From JAGGYK01 sp034716155 (GTDB taxonomy: Bacteria > Desulfobacterota > Desulfomonilia > UBA1062), in the NCBI GenBank assembly GCA_034716155.1, contig JAYEFR010000230.1, forward strand, positions 1 through 37,604: a stretch of DNA of 37,604 nt, written 5' to 3'. Positions 1 to 8,212 of this stretch are shown one piece after another. The notes under the pieces were generated by a model. The model had not been told where the DNA came from. It did not search any database and worked only from the letters and a program-made list of their open reading frames with translations. Made by a program: the position numbers and the translations under genes. Position 1 is the first letter of the stretch. Every line of letters begins with the position of its first letter.

Positions 1-2
1 AT

Positions 3-203
3 CCAATTAAATATAAGTGTTATCTAAGAGAAATAGTTAACGATTCTGGTGAAAAAATTGATTATGATCAGTTCTATAACGACGCGTTTCTGAGACAATG
101 TCTCAAATCAAGAAAGTATTATACTGCAAGGCATAAGCAAAATTGTTTTTTGAAAATACCATTTTTTTATTGGTTCCTTCCCAGACCCGCATTGGTACAA
201 TAA
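3..203 (+). CDS. possible 3' end of an unidentified gene (partial)
   Basis: Reading from base 3, a frame is open from the window edge to a TAA at 201-203, giving 66 residues without a start. The peptide is rich in Lys, Tyr, Phe and Arg and includes the stretch NDAFLRQCLKSRKYY. I do not recognise the family. The mixed, protein-like composition and the edge position fit the C-terminus of a gene that begins outside the window. An open frame this short in AT-rich DNA can arise by chance, so confidence is low. The next 240 bases up to the oxidoreductase gene hold no convincing gene. Confidence 0.35.
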   Translation, partial: PIKYKCYLREIVNDSGEKIDYDQFYNDAFLRQCLKSRKYYTARHKQNCFLKIPFFYWFLPRPALVQ

Positions 204-447
204 AAGTACATACCTGTTACGGTTCTGATAGGTATGAATCTAGGCTTTTCCATATGTCGTCATTTATAGCCCCCCTCACCTACTAAGCAAATAACAAACC
301 TTTGCCTGCGCTCAAATTAAAAGGGTCGAGTTTTTAGACAGCTTCGTAAAATTTCATTTCCACAATCTATTTGACTTCGGCCGGAGTTGAATTGTAATAT
401 TAGCGTTAACGTTGAAATGCAAAATAAATGTGTGCGGAGCTTGAGAA

Positions 448-1833
448 ATGGGTAGAGAGGAATTAATATACAACTCCTTGGTTGATATAGCGGGTGAAGA
501 TTTCGTCTCAAATGAGCCAGAAGACCTTTATATTTATTCCCGCGATGGAGGGACCACGAAACCTCGCAGGGTGGATTATGTTGTATCGCCCAAGACAGTG
601 GAGGAGGTTCAAAAAATTGTTATCCTGGCAAATAAGGAGAACGTTCCTATTACTCCAATGGGAGGGGGGCTCACGCTAAATGGTTTGGTCATACCTGTTC
701 GTGGTGGAATTGTGCTGGACATGAAGAGAATGGACAGAATAATTGAAGTAAATGAAGCGAGTAGATATGTAATAATTGAGGCAGGTGTTTCTCAGGGCGC
801 CTTAATGTCATACTTAAAGAAAAATTATCCCGACCTTCAGCATTCAATGCCTGAAGCCCCTAGTATAGCTACTGTGGTGGGGAATCTTCTGATTCGTGGC
901 CACGGTTCTTTGTCCCAATACGGGGATAACTCTAATATGCTTAATAGTATAGAAGTAGTATTGCCCACGGGCGAAATATGCCAAGTAGGTTCCTGCTCCA
1001 CTTCCCCGCATTGGTTTAGTAAAGGTCCACTTCCTGATTTAGCCGGGCTATTTGTTGGATGGTTCGGCACTACAGGCATTGTTACTAAAGCCTCGCTTAG
1101 GCTTTACCCCAGACCGGAAAAAAGGGATATGGTGTTATTCGCCACGCAGAACCCGGACCTGATTCCCGATGTGATATACAAAATCACACAGACCAGAATG
1201 GCAGACAATATTGGTATGATGGAACAGGAAAAGCCGGAATATATGAAAGGGTATCAATTCATTGGGGTGATTATATCCGGAGATTCGGAGGAAGAGATAA
1301 ACTATAAGAAGAAAGTGCTTGGTAAGATACCCCAGGCGTGTGGGGATAGCGAAAATAAAGTTACTCTCTTAGAAGAGATCCCACCATCATCAAAGGAAAG
1401 ATTCCTTGAGGAGCCTCCTTTTGCTGCTGTGGCGGCAGATTTTAGAAAGGGTGGCGGGTTTCAATACTGTGGGATCATGATGCCTATTGAAAAAGTCCCT
1501 GAGGCCTGGAGAAGAGGCATAGAAATCGCTCATAAGCATGGAATGCTGTTTCAATGTGCAAATCAAGTTATGAGTGCCGGCCATGAAGTTATGTTTGGTT
1601 TTAATTATTCCTTCAACCGCGCCGACGAAAAGGATGCTGAAAGAGCAAAAGAGGCAATGGAGGACACAAATAAACTAGGTTTGGAGCTAGGAGGTATACC
1701 GTGGAAAGCAGACCTTCAGGCACAAAAACAAATTGTTGAGAAGATGGATCCCAACACATTTGAGTTGATGAAGAAGGTTAAGAAACTTTTGGACCCTAAC
1801 GGTATTATGAATCCCGGGAACTGGGAGGGTTAG
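448..1833 (+). CDS. FAD-binding oxidoreductase, GlcD-like (copy 1)
   Basis: A 461-residue flavoprotein of the GlcD/vanillyl-alcohol-oxidase type (PCMH FAD-binding domain plus FAD-oxidase C-terminal domain). Family members oxidise 2-hydroxyacids such as glycolate or D-lactate and pass electrons to an Fe-S partner. Visible signs are the FAD-domain stretch PMGGGLTLNG at residues 70-79, a conserved PTGE turn, the GTTGIVTKASLRL segment, and the family's C-terminal signature DPNGIMNPGNW. GGAG at 436-439 lies 8 nt before the ATG. It is followed after 72 bases by a close paralogue and then by a GlcF-like Fe-S protein, so the three probably form one dehydrogenase operon. The substrate cannot be read from sequence. 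Family confidence is high, exact activity low. Confidence 0.9.
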   Translation: MGREELIYNSLVDIAGEDFVSNEPEDLYIYSRDGGTTKPRRVDYVVSPKTVEEVQKIVILANKENVPITPMGGGLTLNGLVIPVRGGIVLDMKRMDRIIEVNEASRYVIIEAGVSQGALMSYLKKNYPDLQHSMPEAPSIATVVGNLLIRGHGSLSQYGDNSNMLNSIEVVLPTGEICQVGSCSTSPHWFSKGPLPDLAGLFVGWFGTTGIVTKASLRLYPRPEKRDMVLFATQNPDLIPDVIYKITQTRMADNIGMMEQEKPEYMKGYQFIGVIISGDSEEEINYKKKVLGKIPQACGDSENKVTLLEEIPPSSKERFLEEPPFAAVAADFRKGGGFQYCGIMMPIEKVPEAWRRGIEIAHKHGMLFQCANQVMSAGHEVMFGFNYSFNRADEKDAERAKEAMEDTNKLGLELGGIPWKADLQAQKQIVEKMDPNTFELMKKVKKLLDPNGIMNPGNWEG

Positions 1834-1905
1834 ATAGATTTGCATCTTTCGATGTCTTTTCAAACGGCACCTGCTTCGTGTAACCTTACATTGTGAGGAG
1901 GGAAT

Positions 1906-3279
1906 ATGGATATATATAGTTCTTTAGTTGATATTGTTGGAGAGGATCTTGCCTCCAATCACGAGGAGGAATTATACATTTATTCTCGAGATTCCGGGGC
2001 ACAACAACCTCGCAAAGCAGATTATGTTGTAGTGCCAAAGACAGTGGAAGAAGTGCAACAAATAGTCAAGTTGGCGAACAAGGAAAAAATTCCGATCACT
2101 CCGATGGGCGGCGGTCTTACATTAAGCGGTTTAGCTGTACCTATTAAAGGTGGGATTGTCTTAGATATGAAAAGAATGGATAGGATTATCGAGGTAAATG
2201 AGAAGAGTAGATATGTCATACTGGAAGCAGGTGTTACTCAAGGTGCACTCCAATCTCATCTTGAAAAAAATTATCCCCATCTTGAACATTCAATGCCTGA
2301 CGCTCCTCCCATGGCTACTATTGTTGGAAATGTTGTAATTCAAGGGCATGGTCACCTTAGCGTGGCATGCGGGATTAATTCGCAAATGGTCAATGGGATG
2401 GAGGTAGTGTTACCTACCGGCGAAGTTTGTAAACTCGGCTCTTGTTCTATTTCTCCATATTGGTTCACCAGAGACCCACTTCCGGATCTTATGGGTTTAT
2501 TCCTTGGCTGGCTTGGAACAACCGGTATTATTACCAAGGTTTCACTTCAGCTTTTTCCGAAACCGAAGTTTAGAGATTTATTGACATTCACCTCTGCTGA
2601 CCTTGATTTGCTGCCGGATTTTATATTTGACCTTACTCAACTTAACCTCATGGACAATCTGTTTATCATATCGCAGGAATGGCCACCATGGGCACAGGGT
2701 ACACTTTATGTCCCAATTGTTTCCGCCCAAGATGAAGAGGAATTTAAACTGAAAATAGAACTTCACAAAAAACTTTTACGGAAATATGAAGGAAAGATCA
2801 CGCTTGTGGAAGGACGACATGCCGAAAGAATGCGAGAAGCCAGATTACCTGTACCTCCAATTACCTTGGGCGTAATGGCGGCAGATGCAAAACAAGGAGG
2901 CGGTTTCGAATATACGGGAGGTATATTGCCGATAGAGAAGGTTCCTGAAGCCTCTTCCAAGGCGGTGGAGATCGCCCACAAATATGGGCAGCCTTACCTA
3001 CTTGGGCATCAACTCCTCACAGGTGGGCATAGCATGATGTTTGGTCTCGCATATTGTTTGAACCGTGCCGACGAAAAAGATATTGAGAAAATAAGGAAAG
3101 CCTTAGACGAGTCAAATAAATTGATTCTAGACATAGGGGGTGTTTTATGGAAAGCTGAAGCGCCGGCACAAAGGTTAATGGTGCAGAGGATGGATCCCAA
3201 CACAGTAAAATTAATGAAAAGGGTGATGAAGGCATTAGATCCAAACGTTATTATGAACCCTGGGAATTGGAGTGATTAA
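1906..3279 (+). CDS. FAD-binding oxidoreductase, GlcD-like (copy 2)
   Basis: A 457-residue paralogue of the preceding gene, alignable end to end: PMGGGLTLSG at residues 66-75, PTGEVCKLGSCSISPYWF, GTTGIITKVSL, and DPNVIMNPGNW at the C-terminus. It is a GlcD-family flavoprotein that should bind FAD and oxidise a 2-hydroxyacid-like substrate. A GAGGAGGG ribosome-binding site stands just before the ATG. Its TAA stop (3277-3279) is followed directly by the ATG of the Fe-S gene, so the two are probably translationally coupled. Two different flavoproteins sharing one Fe-S partner could mean a heterodimer, as in GlcD/GlcE, or two substrate specificities. Both copies are full length, unlike the shortened GlcE. 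Confidence 0.9.
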   Translation: MDIYSSLVDIVGEDLASNHEEELYIYSRDSGAQQPRKADYVVVPKTVEEVQQIVKLANKEKIPITPMGGGLTLSGLAVPIKGGIVLDMKRMDRIIEVNEKSRYVILEAGVTQGALQSHLEKNYPHLEHSMPDAPPMATIVGNVVIQGHGHLSVACGINSQMVNGMEVVLPTGEVCKLGSCSISPYWFTRDPLPDLMGLFLGWLGTTGIITKVSLQLFPKPKFRDLLTFTSADLDLLPDFIFDLTQLNLMDNLFIISQEWPPWAQGTLYVPIVSAQDEEEFKLKIELHKKLLRKYEGKITLVEGRHAERMREARLPVPPITLGVMAADAKQGGGFEYTGGILPIEKVPEASSKAVEIAHKYGQPYLLGHQLLTGGHSMMFGLAYCLNRADEKDIEKIRKALDESNKLILDIGGVLWKAEAPAQRLMVQRMDPNTVKLMKRVMKALDPNVIMNPGNWSD

Positions 3280-4449
3280 ATGGCAATTAAAGATTATAAA
3301 GATATAATACATAGATGTTTCAGATGCGGCTATTGCAAATTTACCAGTGATTATTCTTATCTGGGTTTTAATTGTCCTGTGTATAGCAAATATCGTTTAG
3401 AAAGTTATTCTCCTGGTGGAATGATGTGGCTGATATATGCCTCTCTGGTAAAGGGAGAGCTTAAACCCAGCAAACACCTATCCCGGATTCTGTATTCCTG
3501 CACTATGTGCCGAAATTGTAGCCAGGAATGCAAATTTAAATTTAATGAAGATATCGTGAATATTTTGAAAGCAGCAAGGGAGGAAATGGTAGATAAACAG
3601 CTTGTGCCCCCGATGGTCAACCAGTTCTTAACAAATGTTTACGACTACGGCAATCCTTATCGGGAGCTGAAGCAGAACAGAGATAATTGGGCTGAAAATA
3701 CCGGAGTAAAGCAATATGAGAAAGGCGATGAATTTCTATATTATGTCGGGTGCGTAGGATCATATGATACAGTCAGCCAGAAAGCCGCCAAGGCATTGGG
3801 AAGTGTATTATTGAAATCCGGTCTTCCCTTCGGCTTTTTAGGGAGTAGGGAGGTTTGCGATGGAAATGAAGTAGATATGCTTGGTGAAAAGGGATTGTTC
3901 GAGTTCCTAAAGGAGGAAAATACTCAGACATTCAAAGAGCTTGGAGTGAAAAAGATCGTCACTCTTTCACCTCATTCGTATAATGCGTTGAAAAATAACT
4001 ATTCAAATGGATTTGAGGTATTCCATTACACGCAACTCCTTCGAGATTTAGTCAAAAGCGGCAAATTGGATGTCTCCAGAGGATTCAAGGCAAAAGTCAC
4101 TTATCATGACCCCTGTTTTTTAGGCAGGTATAATAATGAATACGATGCGCCAAGGGAAATTTTGACTGCCATTCCTGGGGTTGAGCTGGTAGAAATGGAG
4201 AGAACCAAGGAAAATTCTTTTTGCTGCGGTGGTGGAGGCGGTAACTTTTACACTGATATCCTGGGCAGCGGGAAGGATAGCCCGAGTAGAATCAGGGTCA
4301 GGGAAGCTCACGATACTGGCGCAAATATCCTGGCTGTGGCGTGTCCTGTTTGTATGATGATGCTGGAGGATGCCCTCAAGGCAGAGAGGCTGGAAGACGA
4401 GTTGGCCATCAAGGATATCTCTGAGATTATGAACGCAGCATTGTTGTAA
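3280..4449 (+). CDS. (Fe-S)-binding CCG-domain protein, GlcF/HdrD-like
   Basis: A 389-residue electron-transfer protein. The N-terminus carries two ferredoxin-type cluster sites: C13, C16, C19 with a distant C32-Pro, and C74, C77, C80, C84. The rest holds two cysteine-rich CCG-type domains. The first has YVGCVGSYD and a CDG variant of the CCG core. The second has HDPCFLGRYN, FCCGGGGGNFY and ACPVC. This is the GlcF/heterodisulfide-reductase-D architecture, which carries electrons from a flavoprotein to quinones or other acceptors. The gene starts one base after the stop of the second GlcD-like gene and should form a complex with one or both flavoproteins. No membrane helix is evident, so it is probably cytoplasmic or peripherally bound. 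Confidence 0.9.
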   Translation: MAIKDYKDIIHRCFRCGYCKFTSDYSYLGFNCPVYSKYRLESYSPGGMMWLIYASLVKGELKPSKHLSRILYSCTMCRNCSQECKFKFNEDIVNILKAAREEMVDKQLVPPMVNQFLTNVYDYGNPYRELKQNRDNWAENTGVKQYEKGDEFLYYVGCVGSYDTVSQKAAKALGSVLLKSGLPFGFLGSREVCDGNEVDMLGEKGLFEFLKEENTQTFKELGVKKIVTLSPHSYNALKNNYSNGFEVFHYTQLLRDLVKSGKLDVSRGFKAKVTYHDPCFLGRYNNEYDAPREILTAIPGVELVEMERTKENSFCCGGGGGNFYTDILGSGKDSPSRIRVREAHDTGANILAVACPVCMMMLEDALKAERLEDELAIKDISEIMNAALL

Positions 4450-4887
4450 CCTTTAAGAGGTCTCTTAGCAATGAGCATTTTGGGTTGTCTTCCCCCTTAA
4501 AGGGGTTAATTCCTCATCCTTCCAAGTAATTGAGCTGTAACAAGCGGGAGAAATTCTTTTTTTATGTCTATTATTTCGAGCACCCTTTCTGTCATTTCGA
4601 NNNNNNNNNNNNNNNNNNNNNNNNNNNNNNNNNNNNNNNNNNNNNNNNNNNNNNNNNNNNNNNNNNNNNNNNNNNNNNNNNNNNNNNNNNNNNNNNNNNN
4701 GAAATGACACAGTATGCAAGTTATTTTCCATTATGATGCCGACGTGTCGGCATAGCGAAGCTTTTTACGAAGGCATATCTTTTTGGTTGTTGGATAAAAT
4801 TTCCTGCAGTAAATCTCCTATTTAAGAAATGGTTGAATAAGTAAACACCAACAAATCCAACCAGTTTAAAAACCTTAATGCAAGCAT
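4450..4887. other. intergenic region with assembly gap
   Basis: No gene is visible in this convergent spacer. A small CCCC/GGGG hairpin lies at 4493-4506 just after the Fe-S gene and may be a weak terminator. The 100 Ns at 4601-4700 are a scaffold gap of standard placeholder length, so true size is unknown. The bases beside the gap are inverted copies (TGTCATTTCGA on the left, GAAATGACA on the right). A hairpin TGCCGA-CGTG-TCGGCA is at 4736-4751, followed by sequence like the palindromic elements elsewhere in the window. Apparent reading frames across the gap are not real evidence of a gene. Confidence 0.8.
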
Positions 4888-6438
4888 CTATGTATCAATA
4901 TATTTCTTAATGTCCTTGCGTATTTCCTGTTTGGCTATTTTACCGATTAGAGTCCTTGGTATATCCTTTTTTATTATGATTTCCTTTGGTTGCTTATAAT
5001 CAGCTAGACCTTGCTTACAATATTTCTTTATTTCCTCAATATCAAGGTCAACGCCTTCTTCTGGTACTACAAAGGCATACCCTACTTCGCCCCAAATCTC
5101 GACAGGAACTTCTATAATAGCAGAGGTATTTATTCCTGGATACGCATTCAAGTAAGATTCTATTTCTAGCGGGTAAACATTATAACCACCACTAATATAC
5201 ATCTCTTTTGAGCGCCCCACATAATGCAGGTAATTATTTTCATCCATATACCCCAAATCTCCGGTTTTCAGCCATCCCTTGTAGAATGCGTCCTTATTAT
5301 CATCTTTATCCATGTAACTTGATATAACACTGTCTCCTTTAACTAATAACTCGCCGACTTCACCTGCCTTGGCCCATGACTCATCATCTTTTAAGGTTTT
5401 CATCTCAAAACCTTCGCCTGGTGCACCCTCTGTGTTAGCTACGACTTCCAACTCATCATCAGGCTTGGTAAAGGTAAAAAATCCTGCTGTCTCGGTCATC
5501 CCCCAACTCGCTACCACGTTTGCATTGGGGAAATCATCCTTTATATTGTGAATTAATTCTGGGGGTGAAGGTTCACCAGATACTACCAATGTTCTTACAG
5601 AAGATAAATCATAGTCTCTTACATTACACTTTTTAAATATGAGGCGGTACATTGTTGGGACTCCTCCTGTGAAGCTTATTTTGTATTTACCTATGAAGTC
5701 CAACATTTCTTCAGGATTAAAGGTCGGAGTGAGAATACCTGTTGCACCTGCATATAGCTGTACTGTGATCAGGTCATGTGTACCACCTACATGACTGGTA
5801 GGCAGATTTACCAGAACGCTATCCTCATAGATAATTCCCCAGGCCTCCACGGTTGCTTTTGAAATGGCATAGGTGTTTTTGTGGCTTATCATAGCTCCTT
5901 TTGGTTTACCTGTGGTGCCGCTGGTAAAAATAATAATAAGAGGGTCATCAAGGCAGGGATGAATGCTTTCAGGTACAGGCACAGAAGATGATTCCAAAAG
6001 GATTTCATAAGGCTTGGATCCTTCATAATCAAGGGCTCCAAAATATGAATAAACGTGGTCAAAGTGCACTTGCCTAACCAAAGACTCCGCATTAGTCTTT
6101 ATATTCTCTGGATAGGCAAGGCTTACCAATAGTTTGGGGTTTGTCCTTTCACAAAGTGTCGCCATTTCAGGTGCTGTAAATCTTGGATCTAAAGGGACTA
6201 CGATTAAACCCATTGTAGCGGCTGCCATATAAATATTCATAAAGGCAGGTGATTGTGGCAAAAGAGTAGCAATCTTATCTCCTGGCTTTAGGCCTAAATC
6301 CAAAAATGAATTAGCAACCCTATTGATATCATCATTATACTCTTTATAGGTTGTTTGTTTACCCATAAATATATATGCCAGATGATCGGGCCGCGCCTTT
6401 GCATTGTCCTCTACAACCTGCGAAAAATATTTTACCAT
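4888..6438 (-). CDS. AMP-dependent acyl-CoA synthetase / ligase
   Basis: A 516-residue member of the ANL adenylate-forming superfamily. It should activate a carboxylic acid to the acyl-AMP and then the CoA thioester in the cytoplasm. Visible motifs are the phosphate-binding loop TSGTTGKPKG at residues 172-181, the A5-like SWGMTE segment, the hinge region KTGDLGYMDENNYLHYVGR, the SGGYNVYP motif, and the C-terminal catalytic lysine K500 in PRTLIGKIAKQEIRK. Length is normal for medium/long-chain or aryl-acid CoA ligases. AGGAGGT lies 7 nt before the ATG. The gene is followed on the minus-strand map by an amidohydrolase-2 gene 150 bases upstream. The substrate is not deducible, but an aromatic or fatty acid would suit this kind of anaerobe. 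Confidence 0.93.
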   Translation of the reverse strand: MVKYFSQVVEDNAKARPDHLAYIFMGKQTTYKEYNDDINRVANSFLDLGLKPGDKIATLLPQSPAFMNIYMAAATMGLIVVPLDPRFTAPEMATLCERTNPKLLVSLAYPENIKTNAESLVRQVHFDHVYSYFGALDYEGSKPYEILLESSSVPVPESIHPCLDDPLIIIFTSGTTGKPKGAMISHKNTYAISKATVEAWGIIYEDSVLVNLPTSHVGGTHDLITVQLYAGATGILTPTFNPEEMLDFIGKYKISFTGGVPTMYRLIFKKCNVRDYDLSSVRTLVVSGEPSPPELIHNIKDDFPNANVVASWGMTETAGFFTFTKPDDELEVVANTEGAPGEGFEMKTLKDDESWAKAGEVGELLVKGDSVISSYMDKDDNKDAFYKGWLKTGDLGYMDENNYLHYVGRSKEMYISGGYNVYPLEIESYLNAYPGINTSAIIEVPVEIWGEVGYAFVVPEEGVDLDIEEIKKYCKQGLADYKQPKEIIIKKDIPRTLIGKIAKQEIRKDIKKYIDT

Positions 6439-6588
6439 AATATAACCTCCTTTTATTTATTGGTTTATTAATGGAAATTTCATATCATGAGCTTTCCTAT
6501 TTCCTTAATCTCTAAATATTTTGTTTTTTATCCTTACATCCTTGTTCTTCCATTTTTCTACCTTATCAAACCCTGACCCTCAAATATC

Positions 6589-7407
6589 CTATTTTATGCC
6601 CAAAAGTCTTTTGGGATTTTCACTTATTAATAGCTCTTTAATTCCGTCCTTTAGCGGCAACTCATCTAGCTCCTTCATAATTCTTACCCTAGAGATTAAA
6701 GGATAATCGCTTCCAAATAAGGCTTTGGTGGAAAGGGGACCATTTATCTGGTGAATAACATCTATTGGTATCCTTTTAGGCGCCCAACCTGCTATATTAA
6801 AGTATACATTTGGATTCCTGAGAACTACGGCCATGCCTTCATAAAACCATGGATATCCAAAATGGGCCATTATAATTTTCATCCGGGGAAAATCTACTGC
6901 CACATCATCTAAGTAGATAGGCATACAATTCTTAATCTTTGTCCCTGCATGGAACTGCGTGCCTGTATGAAATAATACAGGGATATCCAAATCCTGGGCG
7001 ATCTCATATAGAGGATACATGGCAGGATCGTTGGGATTTAATTTAATGAGATGTGGTAGGATCTTTAACCCTTTCAAACCGAGTTCATTTATAGCCCTTT
7101 TTAGTTCCTCTGCTGCCAGTACCCCCTTATGAGGATCTACACTCGCAAAACCAATAAATCTATCAGGATATTTTTTTACTGTCTCTGCTACCAAGTCATT
7201 TGATACCTTATATTTAAAGGTGGTTTCTGCATCTATTGCCACTATTACAGCTATATCAACCCCTGCATCGTTCATGTCTTTAATTGTGTCTTCAATCTCT
7301 GGAAATTTTAAATCCTTAAACATAGATTGATAACTGCGAGCCATCTCTTCTGGAAAATTTTCTATTGCCTCTTTTGTAAATAACTGTGAATGTGTATCAA
7401 TGATCAT
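6589..7407 (-). CDS. amidohydrolase family 2 protein
   Basis: A 272-residue TIM-barrel protein of the amidohydrolase-2 family (PF04909), whose members are metal-dependent hydrolases or decarboxylases of small ring acids such as aminocarboxymuconate or gamma-resorcylate. Metal-site features are the N-terminal D4-T-H6, LFHTG, IMAHFGYP and FGSDYP near the C-terminus. The usual DxHxH start is changed: the second His is Gln (DTHSQ), so the metal site may differ from the classic one. AAGGAAG lies 7 nt before the ATG. Next to an acyl-CoA ligase, a role in breakdown of an aromatic or cyclic acid is plausible but inferred. Confidence 0.85.
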   Translation of the reverse strand: MIIDTHSQLFTKEAIENFPEEMARSYQSMFKDLKFPEIEDTIKDMNDAGVDIAVIVAIDAETTFKYKVSNDLVAETVKKYPDRFIGFASVDPHKGVLAAEELKRAINELGLKGLKILPHLIKLNPNDPAMYPLYEIAQDLDIPVLFHTGTQFHAGTKIKNCMPIYLDDVAVDFPRMKIIMAHFGYPWFYEGMAVVLRNPNVYFNIAGWAPKRIPIDVIHQINGPLSTKALFGSDYPLISRVRIMKELDELPLKDGIKELLISENPKRLLGIK

Positions 7408-7427
7408 CTTTAATCTTCCTTTTATTT

Positions 7428-7634
7428 TTATTCTTTTTGATCTAGATGTAATATCTCTTTTGGGCTGATATCTCTGCCACTAGCTGCATTTATTGGGATA
7501 GATGATCTAAAAACACTATTAAACATTGAATACGACAAACCTTCAAACCTCTTCATATTAAGTACCAATATTGATCTCTCATTTATAAGAGGATATATAC
7601 AATCTTTCATATTATTAAATACATCAAAGATCAA
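7428..7634 (-). pseudogene. short ORF of unknown origin, possible gene remnant
   Basis: A 68-residue frame with only a TTG start (7632-7634), ending 20 bases before the amidohydrolase start. The peptide has a protein-like feel (SGRDISPKEILHLD near the end) but matches no family I recognise. The frame upstream is closed by a stop a few codons before the TTG. I see no good ribosome-binding site. It may be the tail of a decayed gene, a small coupled leader, or chance. The whole 7428-8212 stretch between two solid genes looks degraded. Confidence 0.25.
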
Positions 7635-7725
7635 GCCCTTTATGGTCAGTAGTTATCCCAAGACTGTATATATAGTAGAGTTTTTTCTTTTTTTTATCTT
7701 GAGGAGTGTAAAAAACGGGTCACCC

Positions 7726-7763
7726 AATGAAGAACCCTGCAGCAATCTGCAGGATTCTTCATT
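7726..7763. repeat. long hairpin, 17-bp stem with 4-nt loop
   Basis: The arms are AATGAAGAACCCTGCAG (7726-7742) and CTGCAGGATTCTTCATT (7747-7763), separated by CAAT. They pair at 16 of 17 positions. On the minus strand a run of six T follows about 10 bases after the stem, so it could act as a transcription terminator for minus-strand transcripts. A second inverted pair (GGCTCATACC at 7801-7810 and a GGTTATGAGCC copy near 7887-7897) lies beside it, which is more typical of a palindromic repeat element. Confidence 0.6.
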
Positions 7764-7871
7764 CTCAAATCTTCTGGCTCCTTTTGTCTAAACCCTCGTG
7801 GCTCATACCAGAGATAGATCAGGAAGCAAAAATATATCCTGCTGGATTTTTTAAAGGCAGAAAACGGTGGA

Positions 7872-8144
7872 TCAATCAAATCTTATGGTTATGAGCCAAT
7901 ATCTTAAAAGGTTCATTTGTATATATAACATTTTGATATCTTGATCATTCAATTCATCCCCTGTTGTAATATCCCAAAGGATTTTATGTTTTGTAACATC
8001 TGGGACCCAACAAAAAATAGATGAAATAAGCATATGATAAATTCCGAGTTTAGTATAGACAAAGCCGCCACATTCATTGGGGGTAGGGAAAATCAAGAAC
8101 TTGCCGATGGGTTCTTCTACCGCATCGCAGTGAATTAATGCCAA
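7872..8144 (-). pseudogene. small hypothetical ORF, possibly truncated gene
   Basis: A 90-residue frame starting at a TTG right after an in-frame TGA, without a clear Shine-Dalgarno. Composition is protein-like (for example KHKILWDITTGDELNDQD), so it may be part of a real but broken gene. The start is next to a dispersed repeat (8158-8186), and the C-terminal codons overlap one arm of a GGCTCATAACC inverted repeat. Insertion of repeats at both ends may have cut an older gene. I do not recognise the family. Confidence 0.25.
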
Positions 8145-8157
8145 TTCTCATCCGGCG

Positions 8158-8186
8158 ACTTGTCCGTCGTAGCCAAAAGCGAAGAC
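8158..8186. repeat. dispersed 29-bp element, copy 1
   Basis: ACTTGTCCGTCGTAGCC begins a 29-base segment that recurs at 13287-13315 with about 25 of 29 bases the same. Each copy can fold back partly on itself (TTGTC against GAAGAC or GGAGAC), as REP-like elements do. Both copies lie in spacers. Confidence 0.6.
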
Positions 8187-8212
8187 AAATTGAATAAAGT
8201 GCTGAAAGCACC

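Noticed and set aside
4465..4736. Small frames on both strands spanning the N gap
   Set aside because: They exist only because Ns were read through as unknown codons; the flanks are repeat-like.
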